DNA of 44,731 bases from Xanthobacteraceae bacterium (GCA_019750915.1 JAIENY010000029.1:1-44731); one strand, 5' to 3'. Positions 36,095 through 44,731 are shown, numbered from the stretch's first letter. The notes: generated from the sequence alone by a model not told the origin. Made by a program: numbers and translations.

Positions 36095-37936
36095 ATGACA
36101 TTACTGGCAACCGCGCTGCCATCCGAGACACCGAAGGCCTTTCTTGGCGTGGTGAAATCCGCGACGGGAAAGCTGTGGCGTGATCGTCTCGATGCGCGCG
36201 GTGCGGCGCTGGCGCTGGCAATGGTGCAGCGTTATCAGCTGCCCGAAATGCTCGCCCGCGTGATCGCGGGAAGAGGCATCGATATCGATGCCGTTGATGA
36301 TTTTCTCGATCCGACCATCCGCAGGTTACTTCCGGATCCGTCCACGGTGACGCAGATGGAGGTTGCCGCTGCGCGCATCGCTCACGCCGCCGCACGAGGC
36401 GAGAAGGTCGCGATCTTTGGCGACTACGACGTCGATGGAGCCACATCAGCGGCGCTGCTGGCCTGGCACCTTCGACACTGTGGCCTTGATCCATTGATCC
36501 ATATTCCCGACCGCATCTTCGAAGGCTACGGGCCGAACGTCGAGGCCATCCGCTCGCTGGCTTCCCGGGGCGCGAATCTTCTTGTCACGGTCGATTGCGG
36601 TACAACGAGCCTTGAGCCTTTGGCAGAGGCCAAGAAACTCGGCATGGACGTCGTCGTGATCGACCATCACCAATGCGGCGACCAGTTGCCCGTGGTTGAT
36701 GCTCTCGTCAATCCGAACCGACCAGACGATCTGTCGGGCCTCGGTCATCTCGCGGCTGTCGGCCTTGTGTTCGTCACGCTGGTGGCCGTGAACCGCGAAC
36801 TGCGCAGTCGCGGATTCTGGACAGCCGAGCGGCCGGAGCCGAACCTGCTGGACATGCTGCATCACGTCGCGCTCGGTACCGTCGCCGACGTTGCGCCGCT
36901 CTTCGGCCTGAACCGTGCGTTTGTGGCCAAGGGGCTGATCGCGATGCGCCGCCGCGATCATATTGGCCATACCGCCTTGATGGATGTGTCGCGGCTCAAT
37001 GGGCCGCCGGACGCTTGGCATCTGGGTTTCATGCTCGGTCCACGCATCAATGCCGGAGGACGCATCGGCCGCGCGGATCTTGGCGTAAGGCTGTTGCTGG
37101 AAGGCGATGTGTCCGAGGCAGCACGGATCGCCGCTGAACTCGATCGCCTCAACACCGAGCGGCGGGTGATCGAGCAAGCTGCCGAGGCGCAAGCGGAAGC
37201 TGAGGCGCTGGCATCGGTCGGTTTTGAGGACCGGGGAGCGGTCATCGTTACAGCCTCGGAGGGCTGGCACCCGGGCGTTGTCGGGCTTGTGGCGTCTCGG
37301 CTGAAAGAGAAGTTTTCACGGCCGTCCTTTGCGATTGCTCTCGAGCCGGGCGGCACAGGCACCGGTTCAGGCCGTTCAATTCCGGGCGTCGATCTTGGCA
37401 AGGCCGTGCGTCAGGCAGTGACCGACGGCCTGCTGATCAAAGGCGGCGGTCATGCGATGGCGGCCGGCGTGACCTTGAAGAAGGAACGGCTGGCGGAATT
37501 CCGCGCCTATATCGAGAGCTTGTTGGCGGATGACGTCGCCAAGGCGCGTCATGTCGATGAGCTTGTGATTGACGGGGCGGCGAGCGCGCGGGCGATCACG
37601 ACAGAATTCGTTTCCACGCTCAATCGCGCCGGGCCGTTCGGCACCGGCAATCCCGAGCCGATCATCGCGCTGCCATCGCATGAGCTCGTCTATGCCGACG
37701 AGGTTGGCGGAGCGCATCTGCGGTTGCGATTCAGGTCGGGTGATGGCGCAATTCTCAACGGCATTGCGTTTCGCTCAGTCGGCCAGAAACTGGGGAGGGC
37801 GTTGACCGACAACCGCGGGCAGGTCCTGCATGTCGCAGGGTCGTTGTCGATTGATCGCTGGCAGGGCGCGGAGCGGGTGCAATTCCGCGTTTGCGACGTC
37901 GCCGTGCCGGATCCGGGACCGACGCATATCCGCTAG
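36095..37936 (+). CDS. recJ: Single-stranded-DNA-specific exonuclease RecJ
   Basis: RecJ degrades single-stranded DNA 5' to 3' in recombination and mismatch repair. The 613-residue product has the DHH phosphoesterase motifs DYDVDGATSA (about 111-120), VDCG and IDHHQ, then the DHHA1 motif GGGHAMAAG (about 449-457) and a C-terminal OB-like domain. The ATG at 36095 is preferred to a TTG at 36089. It ends 14 bases before the convergent transglycosylase gene. Confidence 0.95.
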   Translation: MTLLATALPSETPKAFLGVVKSATGKLWRDRLDARGAALALAMVQRYQLPEMLARVIAGRGIDIDAVDDFLDPTIRRLLPDPSTVTQMEVAAARIAHAAARGEKVAIFGDYDVDGATSAALLAWHLRHCGLDPLIHIPDRIFEGYGPNVEAIRSLASRGANLLVTVDCGTTSLEPLAEAKKLGMDVVVIDHHQCGDQLPVVDALVNPNRPDDLSGLGHLAAVGLVFVTLVAVNRELRSRGFWTAERPEPNLLDMLHHVALGTVADVAPLFGLNRAFVAKGLIAMRRRDHIGHTALMDVSRLNGPPDAWHLGFMLGPRINAGGRIGRADLGVRLLLEGDVSEAARIAAELDRLNTERRVIEQAAEAQAEAEALASVGFEDRGAVIVTASEGWHPGVVGLVASRLKEKFSRPSFAIALEPGGTGTGSGRSIPGVDLGKAVRQAVTDGLLIKGGGHAMAAGVTLKKERLAEFRAYIESLLADDVAKARHVDELVIDGAASARAITTEFVSTLNRAGPFGTGNPEPIIALPSHELVYADEVGGAHLRLRFRSGDGAILNGIAFRSVGQKLGRALTDNRGQVLHVAGSLSIDRWQGAERVQFRVCDVAVPDPGPTHIR

Positions 37937-37950
37937 GCGTGCTCTTACAC

Positions 37951-39180
37951 TCAGAGGCTTCTCAGCCGGGCCAGTACCTTGAGCCCGGCATAGCCGTCAG
38001 CCGGTAGTCCTTCGCGGGTCTGGAAGTCCTTCACAGCTTTCATTGTGTCGTTGCCGACCCGCCCGTCAGTGCCGCCGGTATCGAAGCCTGCCCTTGTCAG
38101 GCGGGTCTGCACTTCCTGAACTTCGGCCAGCGTCAGTGCACGTTCCGAACCTGGAAACGGATGAATGAAGGGGCCGCCACCAAGAATGCGATCGCCGAGA
38201 TGGACAATGGCGAGCGCGTAATTCATCGAGGGATTGTAACTGCGCACCGCGTAGAAATTTGGCCCGAGCAGGAACGACGGGCCGCCCGGCTCGGGTCTCC
38301 ATGACTTTGCCGTATCGTTAGGCCGCGGGAAGGGCCGACCGTCCGCGCGCGCGACGCCAGCCGTCGCCCATTGCGCATAGCTTCGATTGCCGCCGTTCGA
38401 TGAACCAAGGCCGACAACCTCGTAACCCCAGTGCTCGTTGCGGCGATATTTTCCGCGGCTGACAAGATAACGCGCCGTTGAGCCTAATGCGTCGTCGGGC
38501 TTGCCGAACGGTGATACCCGGCCGTCGCCATCGTAGTCGAAACCGACGTTCAGCCAAACCTCAGGCATCCACTGGGTGTTTCCCATCGCCCCGGCCCATG
38601 AGCCGCGCATTTGCTCTGGCGTACCCCAGCCGCGATCGACGATCTTCAGGGCGTTGATGAGTTCGGTCTGCCAGTAGGCCTGACGGCGCGGCGCACGCCA
38701 CGCCAGCGCAGCGAGCGAGGGAAACACCGGGCGCATATGGTTCTGTTGCACCAGGGGGTCGCCATACGCACTCTCGACACCCCACAACGCCAGCAGCGTC
38801 CCGCGCTCGACGCCGAAATCGTGTTCGATACGGGAGAACAGTACTGCGTTTTTTTGCAGCGCGGCCTTGCCGTTGATGATACGCCAGTCGGAGACGCGGC
38901 GATTGATGTATTGCCAGGTCTCTTCCTTGAACTCGGGCTGGTTGCCGAGTTGGGCGAACACCGACATGTCGGGTTCGATCGATCCCATGACGTGAGAATA
39001 GGTGGCGTCCGACACTCCGCCTGCCAGCGCGCGCGCACGGAATGCGTCGCGCCATTGATTGAAGCCGGCCGGCGCGAGTGCGCTGGCACTTCGCGGCGAG
39101 AGCGCAGATATGGCAACGCCGACCGCGCCTGTGAGCAGCGATCGGCGTGTGAGTGCCGGGAAGGAATCATCGCGGGTCAT
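37951..39180 (-). CDS. Lytic murein transglycosylase, MltB type, with peptidoglycan-binding domain
   Basis: This 409-residue periplasmic enzyme cuts the glycan strand to leave 1,6-anhydro-MurNAc ends. An N-terminal signal with TRRSLL (twin-arginine-like, about 11-16) and a hydrophobic core precede the SLT_2/MltB catalytic domain. The catalytic glutamate is E136 in GVESAYG. The last 60 or so residues form a peptidoglycan-binding domain (LTRAGFDTGGTDGRVGNDT). Its anhydro-sugar products are the substrate of AnmK, encoded earlier in this window. Confidence 0.92.
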   Translation of the reverse strand: MTRDDSFPALTRRSLLTGAVGVAISALSPRSASALAPAGFNQWRDAFRARALAGGVSDATYSHVMGSIEPDMSVFAQLGNQPEFKEETWQYINRRVSDWRIINGKAALQKNAVLFSRIEHDFGVERGTLLALWGVESAYGDPLVQQNHMRPVFPSLAALAWRAPRRQAYWQTELINALKIVDRGWGTPEQMRGSWAGAMGNTQWMPEVWLNVGFDYDGDGRVSPFGKPDDALGSTARYLVSRGKYRRNEHWGYEVVGLGSSNGGNRSYAQWATAGVARADGRPFPRPNDTAKSWRPEPGGPSFLLGPNFYAVRSYNPSMNYALAIVHLGDRILGGGPFIHPFPGSERALTLAEVQEVQTRLTRAGFDTGGTDGRVGNDTMKAVKDFQTREGLPADGYAGLKVLARLRSL

Positions 39181-39251
39181 GGACCCACTTTAGCGGCGCG
39201 GATGATGTTCCAGCAAAGCCAAAACGACGCAACGCGGCGATGAGGTCCGGA

Positions 39252-39818
39252 TTAGTCCTTCGCGCGTTCGACGTAAGAGCCGTCTTCGGTCAGCACCACA
39301 ATGCGGGTGCCGACGCCGATGTGTGGCGGAACGTTGGTGCGGACGCCGTTCGACAACATCGCGGGCTTGTAGGACGAGGACGCGGTCTGGCCCTTCGTCA
39401 CCGGTTCCGTATCGACGACCTCGAGTGTGGCGCGCTGGGGCAGGGTGATGGCGACGGCGTTGTTATCATGCATCGAGAGCTTCACGGTCATGTTCTCGGC
39501 CAAATACGGCGCGGAGTTCCCGACGACATCCTTGGAAACGAGAATCTGGTCGTAGTTCTCGTTGTTCATGAAATGGAAGCCGTCGCTGTCCTCGTAAAGG
39601 TAGTTGAAGTCGCGGTCTTCGACATGGGCGCGCTCGACCTGATCGGTGGTCTTGTAGCGCTCCGAGATCTTCACGCCGTCGCTGATTCGGCGCATTTCGA
39701 TCTGGCTGACCGGAGTCCCCTTGCCGGGATGAATGTTTTCCGCGCTGAGTACGACGTATAGCTTGCCGTCCTGGTCGATGATATTGCCTTTGCGGATTGA
39801 GCTGGCGATGACTCTCAC
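39252..39818 (-). CDS. efp: Elongation factor P
   Basis: EF-P relieves ribosome stalling at polyproline stretches. The 188-residue length is standard. The post-translationally modified lysine is K33 in HPGKGTP, of the PGKG type modified with beta-lysine. An N-terminal KOW-like domain and two OB domains are present. The start is the GTG at 39818, with AGGA about 9 bases upstream. The frame extends to 40004, but those residues do not match EF-P. It is divergent from epmA and epmB, whose products carry out the modification. Confidence 0.95.
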   Translation of the reverse strand: MRVIASSIRKGNIIDQDGKLYVVLSAENIHPGKGTPVSQIEMRRISDGVKISERYKTTDQVERAHVEDRDFNYLYEDSDGFHFMNNENYDQILVSKDVVGNSAPYLAENMTVKLSMHDNNAVAITLPQRATLEVVDTEPVTKGQTASSSYKPAMLSNGVRTNVPPHIGVGTRIVVLTEDGSYVERAKD

Positions 39819-39956
39819 GGATCGAATTCCTAGGTTTGGGGGCCGGAGCGAGGCCTCGAATCTGCGGCAGGCGCCCGGCGAGGCTGTTTCGGGCCGCAAC
39901 ATACTGATTTGGCCCGCCAACACCAGCCCCCCACGGGTAAAAGACGGATATTGCTG
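39819..39956. other. Divergent intergenic region efp / epmA
   Basis: These 138 bases separate EF-P from its modification genes and contain both promoters. I see no repeat or named regulator site. Confidence 0.4.
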
Positions 39957-41003
39957 ATGAATGCTACCCCCCGGCTGTCGCCATGGTGGGACCGGGACCG
40001 CCACGATGACCGCCGGTCATTCCTGCGGGCGCGGTCCGAAATCATAAGCGCTGTCCGTCGGTTGTTCGGGAAATGGGGATTCGTGGAGGTCGAAACCGGG
40101 ATTCTTCAGGTGTCGCCGGGCAACGAGACGCATCTGCATGCGCTTCGCGCCGATATTCACATGGGCGGCGAGGTGATCCCGCGTTACCTGCGAACCTCAC
40201 CCGAGTTTTCGTGCAAAAAGCTGCTCGCTGCGGGCGAAGACAGGATCGTCGAGTTTGCGCGTGTGTTTCGCGACCATGAGGACAGCCCTCTGCATCTGAA
40301 CGAGTTCACGATGCTGGAATGGTATCGCGCCAACGCGCCGTATTCCAATGTCATCGATGATTGCGTGGCGGTGATCGGCTGCGCTGCGCAGGCAGCGAAC
40401 ATCAGGAAATTTTCTTTTCGCGGAAAAGCCGTCGATCCGTTTCTTGAGCCGCTGCGCATGACCGTTGCGGAGGCATTCGAAACATATACAGGCCTCGATT
40501 TGCTCAGCACCATTGATCGCGGTGAAAGTGACCGCGCCATGCTCGCTTCGTTGTCGCGCGATATTGTTCGGGTGGCGGATGACGATACCTGGTCGGATAT
40601 CTTCAGCAAGATTTTGACCGAGCATATTGAGCCGAAGCTCGGTGAGGAACGAATGACGGTGCTTTACGAATACCCGGCACCGGAAGCGGCGCTCGCCCGC
40701 GCTAAGCCGGATGATCCTCGCGTCGCTGAAAGGTTCGAGGTCTATGCCTGCGGCGTTGAACTGGCGAACGGTTTCGGCGAACTGACCGATGCCGAAGAGC
40801 AGCGTCGCCGTTTCGCGTCCGCGATGGACGAGAAAGAGCGTCGTTACGGCGAGCGCTATCCGATTGACACCGACTTCATCGCGGCTGTTGCGCAAATGCC
40901 GGATGCCTGCGGTGTCGCGTTGGGTTTTGACCGGCTGGTGATGTTGGCAAGCGGCGCGACGCGGCTCGATCAGGTGGTCTGGGCTCCGGTGGCGCAATCA
41001 TGA
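39957..41003 (+). CDS. epmA: EF-P lysine ligase EpmA (PoxA/GenX)
   Basis: EpmA is a truncated class II lysyl-tRNA synthetase paralogue that attaches (R)-beta-lysine to the conserved lysine of EF-P. The 348-residue product has the class II catalytic core: [17 protein letters not shown] (motif 1 region), [19 protein letters not shown] (motif 2) and [12 protein letters not shown] (motif 3). It lacks the anticodon-binding domain of LysS, which separates it from a true synthetase. The ATG at 39957 is chosen from where homology begins. It overlaps epmB by 4 bases (ATGA). Confidence 0.94.
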   Translation: MNATPRLSPWWDRDRHDDRRSFLRARSEIISAVRRLFGKWGFVEVETGILQVSPGNETHLHALRADIHMGGEVIPRYLRTSPEFSCKKLLAAGEDRIVEFARVFRDHEDSPLHLNEFTMLEWYRANAPYSNVIDDCVAVIGCAAQAANIRKFSFRGKAVDPFLEPLRMTVAEAFETYTGLDLLSTIDRGESDRAMLASLSRDIVRVADDDTWSDIFSKILTEHIEPKLGEERMTVLYEYPAPEAALARAKPDDPRVAERFEVYACGVELANGFGELTDAEEQRRRFASAMDEKERRYGERYPIDTDFIAAVAQMPDACGVALGFDRLVMLASGATRLDQVVWAPVAQS

Positions 41004-42061
41004 AGCCAGCCACGACCTTGCGGCAGCCGGCTGAGCTTGTGGCCCATGGATTTTCGTCTTTGGACGGCGTGCCCACGCTTGACGAGGTCGCGCAGCGCTA
41101 CGCGATCGCGATCACGCCGCACGTCGCGCAGTTGATCGACGTCAATGATCCTGCTGATCCGATCGCGCGCCAGTATGTTCCCAGCGCGGCCGAATTGCAG
41201 ATCACCGAAAGCGAGAACGCCGACCCGATCGGTGATCACGTCCATTCGCCGGTCGAAGGCATCGTGCATCGCTATCCCGATCGCGTGCTGTTCAAGCTCG
41301 TTCACGTCTGCGCGGTCTATTGCCGGTTTTGTTTTCGCCGCGAGATGGTGGGGCCGGGCAAGGAAACGATGCTGACGGATGAGAAATACCAGCGGGCGCT
41401 CAACTACATCCGCTCGCATTGCGAAATCTGGGAAGTCATCCTGACCGGCGGCGACCCGCTGATGCTGTCGGCGCGGCGGCTTGAAGAAATCGTCGGTGAT
41501 CTGGCTGCAATCGGGCACGTAAAAATAATCCGCATTCATACCCGGGTGCCGGTCGCCGAGCCTGCGCGCGTGACCGATGAGGTCGTGAGGGCCCTGCGTC
41601 ATCCCGGCGCGGCGACGTGGGTCGCACTTCACGCCAATCATCCGCGTGAGTTTACCGCAGAGGCGCGCGAGGCCTGCGCCCGGTTCATCGACGCGGGTAT
41701 TCCGATGGTGAGTCAGAGCGTTTTGCTGCGGGGCGTCAATGATGATTCGGCAACCCTTGAAGCCTTAATGCGGACTTTCGTCGAATGTCGGATCAAACCG
41801 TACTATCTGCATCACGGCGATCTGGCGCCCGGCACCTCGCATTTGAGAACCGGCTTACGAGAGGGACAGGACCTGATGCGCCAGCTTCGCGGGCGGGTGT
41901 CGGGACTATGTCAGCCTGACTACGTCTTGGACATTCCGGGCGGTCACGGAAAAGTCCCCGTGGGTCCAGTCTATCTGTCGCAACAGGGTGAGAGAATGGA
42001 CGTGCAACCAACTCGCGTGCTCGACTATTGTGGTGATGTGCATATCTATTCAGAGGAATAG
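41000..42061 (+). CDS. epmB: EF-P (R)-beta-lysylation protein EpmB, lysine 2,3-aminomutase family
   Basis: EpmB is a radical SAM, PLP-dependent aminomutase that turns L-alpha-lysine into (R)-beta-lysine for EpmA. The 353-residue product has the CxxxCxxC Fe-S cluster motif CAVYCRFC (C104, C108, C111), then LTGGDPL and the PLP-binding region near the C-terminus (PYYLHHGDL). Its ATG overlaps the epmA stop, so the two are translationally coupled. The EF-P hydroxylase EpmC is not present here. Confidence 0.93.
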   Translation: MKPATTLRQPAELVAHGFSSLDGVPTLDEVAQRYAIAITPHVAQLIDVNDPADPIARQYVPSAAELQITESENADPIGDHVHSPVEGIVHRYPDRVLFKLVHVCAVYCRFCFRREMVGPGKETMLTDEKYQRALNYIRSHCEIWEVILTGGDPLMLSARRLEEIVGDLAAIGHVKIIRIHTRVPVAEPARVTDEVVRALRHPGAATWVALHANHPREFTAEAREACARFIDAGIPMVSQSVLLRGVNDDSATLEALMRTFVECRIKPYYLHHGDLAPGTSHLRTGLREGQDLMRQLRGRVSGLCQPDYVLDIPGGHGKVPVGPVYLSQQGERMDVQPTRVLDYCGDVHIYSEE

Positions 42062-42101
42062 ATTCGCGGCCGAATTGCCGAGGAAGGAAAGGGTGATTGA
42101 A

Positions 42102-42371
42102 ATGCGCTTGCCGATCGCAGCAATAGCAGGAGTGATGGTGTTGAGCGCATCGTTGGCGTCAGCTCAAACGGGCTCCGGTACCAGCGGTGGCGCTGCCGGC
42201 TCCGCCAATCCGACCGTCCCGCCCTCATTGGGAGTGAGCCCGTCGGTTCAGGCACCCGTCGGACACTTCCAGCCACGCAAGGACTCGGTGCCGAGTGAAA
42301 ACGGCTACCAGGAGTCTGCGCAGGACAGAGCTCTCGACCGCAAGATCAAGAGCATTTGCCGCGGCTGTTAA
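42102..42371 (+). CDS. Small exported protein ending in CRGC
   Basis: This 89-residue product has a clear signal peptide (MRLPIAAIAGVMVLSASLASA, cleavage before QTG), then a Gly/Ser/Pro-rich, probably disordered stretch and a charged tail ending in CRGC. I do not recognise a family. AGGAAGG lies upstream; the GTG at 42093 is an alternative start. It lies 40 bases after epmB on the same strand. Its stop shares bases TTA/TAA with the convergent HdeD gene (42368-42371). Confidence 0.65.
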   Translation: MRLPIAAIAGVMVLSASLASAQTGSGTSGGAAGSANPTVPPSLGVSPSVQAPVGHFQPRKDSVPSENGYQESAQDRALDRKIKSICRGC

Positions 42372-42934
42372 GCCGCTGTTTTGCGAAGCGCCATTGCCAT
42401 CCCGATCAGGGTGGCTCCGCCGAACACGAGGTTGATTCCCACCAGAAGCCCCACGGCCCAGAGTGCGGACCCGGGCAGGCCTGTGATAATGGCTGCGGCG
42501 ATGATCAGATCTATCAGGCCGGAGAGCAGTACCCAGCCCCAGCGGTCCGTGAGCTCCTTGCGATGTTCGAGCGCGTACATGATCGTCGCGACGCCTTCGG
42601 CGACAAAGTAGACACCCACGACAATGGTCAGGGTCAGGGTGCCTTCCAACGGTCGCCACAACAAAATGATGCCGGCGATGATCGCGACGATCGCCGAAAT
42701 CAGCGACCACCAAAAACCCGGACCGCGGGCTGAAAAGGTAAAATACAATCCAGCAATTCCGCTGATCAGGAAAAGCCATCCGAGCGTGATGGCAACCGCG
42801 ATACTGGCCATCGGTGGCAGCAGGATTGCGAAAAAGCCGAGGATGATGAGAAGGATACCTTCAATCAGCAGGGCCTTCCATGGCCCCAGCGGAGGTGCAG
42901 GCAATTTATCGGCGTTGATATTGGGCGTAGTCAT
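42368..42934 (-). CDS. HdeD-family (DUF308) membrane protein
   Basis: This 188-residue protein consists almost wholly of hydrophobic segments (about six), arranged as the repeated DUF308 units of HdeD. HdeD is linked to acid resistance in E. coli; in the rhizobia, related genes are often induced by low oxygen, which would fit the FixK-like box 70 bases upstream. GGAGAG lies 6 bases before the ATG. Molecular function is unknown. Confidence 0.9.
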   Translation of the reverse strand: MTTPNINADKLPAPPLGPWKALLIEGILLIILGFFAILLPPMASIAVAITLGWLFLISGIAGLYFTFSARGPGFWWSLISAIVAIIAGIILLWRPLEGTLTLTIVVGVYFVAEGVATIMYALEHRKELTDRWGWVLLSGLIDLIIAAAIITGLPGSALWAVGLLVGINLVFGGATLIGMAMALRKTAA

Positions 42935-43003
42935 CGGAGGCTCTCCATGACGTTGGCGCGGATGCCACTCTAGCCCCCTTTAAGCCATCAGCGCCAATCT
43001 TCC

Positions 43004-43017
43004 TTGATCTATGGCAA
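43004..43017 (-). promoter_or_regulatory. Putative FixK/FNR-type box upstream of hdeD gene
   Basis: TTGA-N6-GCAA fits the relaxed rhizobial FixK2 pattern TTG(A/C)-N6-(T/G)CAA. Its centre lies 76 bases before the start codon at 42934. A site at -41.5 would put transcription start near 42969 and a plausible -10 near TTAAAG (42979-42984). Confidence 0.45.
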
Positions 43018-43036
43018 AGCCCCGGGCCGCCTGTAC

Positions 43037-44389
43037 TTACTGCACGATGTTGACGTCTCGCGTCTCCTTGCCGAGCAGCAAGGCGATAAGGGTCAGCACA
43101 GCCATCGCGGACAGATAAACGCCGACCCAGAACGGACTGCCGTTTCCGGCGCTCCAGAGTGCGACGGCGATGAAAGGCGCCACGGCGGCACCGAGTATCG
43201 AGGCCATATTGTAGGAGACGCCCGATCCTGTGTAGCGGACGTTCGCCGGGAAAAGTTCGGGAAGCAGAGCGCCCATCGGTCCGAACGTCATTCCCATCAA
43301 CGCGAAGCCGATGGCAAGCCACGCCATTACGCCCACCGAGCCGGTGGAGAGCAGCGGGACCCATGTCAATCCAAAAATGACAATCGCGATGGTAATCCAG
43401 ATCAGGGTCTTGCGGCGGCCCCAGCGGTCGGCCCATGGGCCGGAGACGAGCGTAAAGACGCCAAACAGCACCACGCCGGCGATCATCATCATCACAAAGG
43501 TTTTGTAGTCATAGCCAAGACCCGGCAACTTGGCGTTCGGCGCGGCGCGGCCGTAGCTCAGCGAAAACGTCGTCATCAGATAGAACAGCACATAAGTTGC
43601 GAGCATGTAGAACGTGCCCAGGATCAACTCTTTCCAGTGGGTTCTGGCTGCGGCGGCGAGCGGCAGCTTCTGGATCTCACCCTTTTGCACGGCCCGCTCG
43701 AACGCCGGGCTTTCGACAAGGTTGAGCCGCACCCAAAGTCCGACTGCGACCATCACGATCGAGAACAGGAATGGCACGCGCCATCCCCAGTTCAGGAAGG
43801 CATCCGATGGCCGCGACGGGTCGCTGGAGGGAAGGAATGTCGCGATGATAAGAAACAGTCCGTTGGAGAGGATGAAGCCCAGTGGGGCGCCGAGTTGGGG
43901 AAACGTTCCGTAGATTGCGCGCTTGCCTTCGGGGGCGTTCTCGGTCGCGACCAGCGCCGCGCCGCTCCATTCACCGCCCAGCGCAAATCCCTGAGCCAGC
44001 CGTAACACCACCAGAAGTGCGGGGGCGAACCAGCCCAACGTCGAATAGGTCGGAAGCAGACCGATTAGGAACGTCGCAATCCCCATGGTCAGAAGTGCGC
44101 CGACAAGAGTGATCTTGCGTCCGCGCTTGTCGCCGATATGGCCAAAGAAGATTGCGCCGAGCGGCCGGGCCACCATCGCGGCACCGAACACCGCAAACGA
44201 GGCGAGCAGCGCCGTCGTCTCGTTGCCGGCCGGAAAGAACAGGTGCGGAAACACCAGAACGGCGGCCGTGGCATAAGCGTAAAAATCGTAGAACTCGATG
44301 GTTGTGCCAATCAGGCTCGCAAGGATCACGCGTGAGCGCGAGTTAAGCGGGATGGCGACGCCGGAGGCGTCCACAGCGGCAACTGACAT
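43037..44389 (-). CDS. MFS transporter, metabolite:H+ symporter (MHS) family
   Basis: This 450-residue inner-membrane protein has 12 predicted segments. The family signatures IGTTIEFYDFYAYATAA (about 25-41) in the first helix and GHIGDKRGRK in the 2-3 loop (motif A) mark the MHS (ProP/ShiA/KgtP) branch, which carries organic acids, proline or shikimate-type solutes with protons. The substrate is not decided. I start at 44389; in-frame ATGs at 44413 and 44506 would add residues unlike the family. The leader holds an inverted repeat (44432-44449). Confidence 0.88.
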   Translation of the reverse strand: MSVAAVDASGVAIPLNSRSRVILASLIGTTIEFYDFYAYATAAVLVFPHLFFPAGNETTALLASFAVFGAAMVARPLGAIFFGHIGDKRGRKITLVGALLTMGIATFLIGLLPTYSTLGWFAPALLVVLRLAQGFALGGEWSGAALVATENAPEGKRAIYGTFPQLGAPLGFILSNGLFLIIATFLPSSDPSRPSDAFLNWGWRVPFLFSIVMVAVGLWVRLNLVESPAFERAVQKGEIQKLPLAAAARTHWKELILGTFYMLATYVLFYLMTTFSLSYGRAAPNAKLPGLGYDYKTFVMMMIAGVVLFGVFTLVSGPWADRWGRRKTLIWITIAIVIFGLTWVPLLSTGSVGVMAWLAIGFALMGMTFGPMGALLPELFPANVRYTGSGVSYNMASILGAAVAPFIAVALWSAGNGSPFWVGVYLSAMAVLTLIALLLGKETRDVNIVQ

Positions 44390-44662
44390 CGAGGCGGGGC
44401 TCCCTGGAACCATCGGCTGGGCTTGCTCCCTCCCGAAGCTCGCTTCGGGGCATGGCAAGACTATTTTTCGTCCTGAGGTCATAGTTTTGCGGGAAGCTTT
44501 ACACAAGGCCGCTTGCCGCTGCCGCCAAACGCCTTTATACGTTCTCGCGCTTGAGCGGCTCGCCGCTTCAGGCGGTTCGTGTCGGCATCTAAGTCATTGA
44601 TCTAACACGTTAATCGCAACGCGAACGGATCGACGGTCCACAGACGGTCGTTTTCCGGATTC
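44390..44662. other. Intergenic region MFS gene / tRNA-Glu
   Basis: These 273 bases hold the MFS promoter on - and the tRNA promoter on +. Two GC-rich hairpins with the same CTCG loop on + are visible: CCCGAAG/CTTCGGG (44432-44449) and AGCGG/CCGCT (44554-44567). No coding gene is supported. Confidence 0.4.
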
Positions 44663-44731
44663 GCTCCCTTCGTCTATCGGTTAGGACGCCACCCTTTCAC
44701 GGTGGAGAGAGCGGTTCGATTCCGCTAGGGA
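44663..44731 (+). tRNA. tRNA-Glu (anticodon TTC), 3' end cut by window
   Basis: The acceptor strand GCTCCCT (44663-44669) would pair with AGGGA(GC), of which the last two bases fall beyond the window. The anticodon arm CCACC-CTTTCAC-GGTGG places TTC at positions 34-36, reading Glu codons GAA/GAG. The T-arm AGCGG-TTCGATT-CCGCT (44710-44726) is complete. D-arm TATCGGTTAG is normal. Confidence 0.95.

Noticed and set aside
39819..40004. N-terminal extension of EF-P to 40004
   Set aside because: Residues do not resemble EF-P, and the GTG at 39818 gives the standard 188-residue length.
40197..40997. 266-codon antisense frame inside epmA
   Set aside because: Shadow of a conserved class II synthetase fold; composition is non-protein-like.
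1..44731. Insertion sequences, phage genes, CRISPR arrays, rRNA operons
   Set aside because: I found no transposase, integrase, phage structural gene, regularly spaced repeats or rRNA sequence in the window.
44663..44731. tRNA-Glu as an integration site for a genomic island
   Set aside because: The window ends inside the tRNA, so no flanking integrase or attachment repeat can be seen.

Overview
The window is a contiguous piece of a GC-rich alphaproteobacterial chromosome. Protein style and gene content (class I PHA synthase, cysteine desulfurase-sufBCDS-sufT-sufA, hom-glpX-recJ, ChvG-free housekeeping stretches) point to the Rhizobiales, most likely the Bradyrhizobium/Afipia/Nitrobacter group (Nitrobacteraceae). 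That placement is inferred from recognisable protein families, not from a database search. I count 38 protein-coding genes and one tRNA truncated by the window end. I see no insertion sequence, phage gene, integrase, CRISPR array or rRNA; this is core-genome territory with short intergenic gaps. No gap between genes exceeds 300 bases; the longest (22325-22618, 294 bases) holds an inverted-repeat leader and an operator-like palindrome.

Layout. 1-5181: the 3' part of a class A penicillin-binding protein, prfB (release factor 2, with a clear programmed +1 frameshift at CTT-TGA-C), an M23 endopeptidase and a Bcp-type peroxiredoxin. 5377-12112: a giant AsmA/YhdP-like envelope protein, tyrS, anmK and an alpha/beta hydrolase. 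12315-19750: an Fe-S cluster assembly locus made of a NifS/IscS-type desulfurase, sufB, sufC, sufD, sufS, sufT, sufA and a TfoX-domain protein, all on + with many stop/start overlaps. 19738-25966: a diguanylate cyclase, an RhlE-type DEAD-box helicase, a flavin monooxygenase and parE. 26143-31300: dedA, an MBL-fold hydrolase, argC, a MAPEG protein and phaC. 31523-37936: a small lipoprotein, then alaC, hom, glpX, a GNAT acetyltransferase and recJ, all on +. 37951-44389: a lytic transglycosylase, efp facing its own modification genes epmA-epmB, a tiny exported protein, an HdeD-family membrane protein and an MHS-family MFS transporter. 44663-44731: tRNA-Glu(TTC), cut by the window end.

Two modules are functionally tight. 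The SUF cluster encodes the scaffold (SufBCD), two different sulfur donors, an A-type carrier and a DUF59 maturation factor. The efp/epmA/epmB trio encodes elongation factor P and the two enzymes that attach beta-lysine to it. Cell-wall genes (PBP1A, M23 peptidase, AnmK, lytic transglycosylase) are scattered through the window.

No wholly new multi-gene system is evident. The observations most worth checking are regulatory: the prfB recoding site, a hairpin between the desulfurase and sufB, a palindrome ahead of the monooxygenase, a FixK-type box ahead of the HdeD gene, the structured rhlE leader, and a TfoX-domain gene translationally coupled to sufA.
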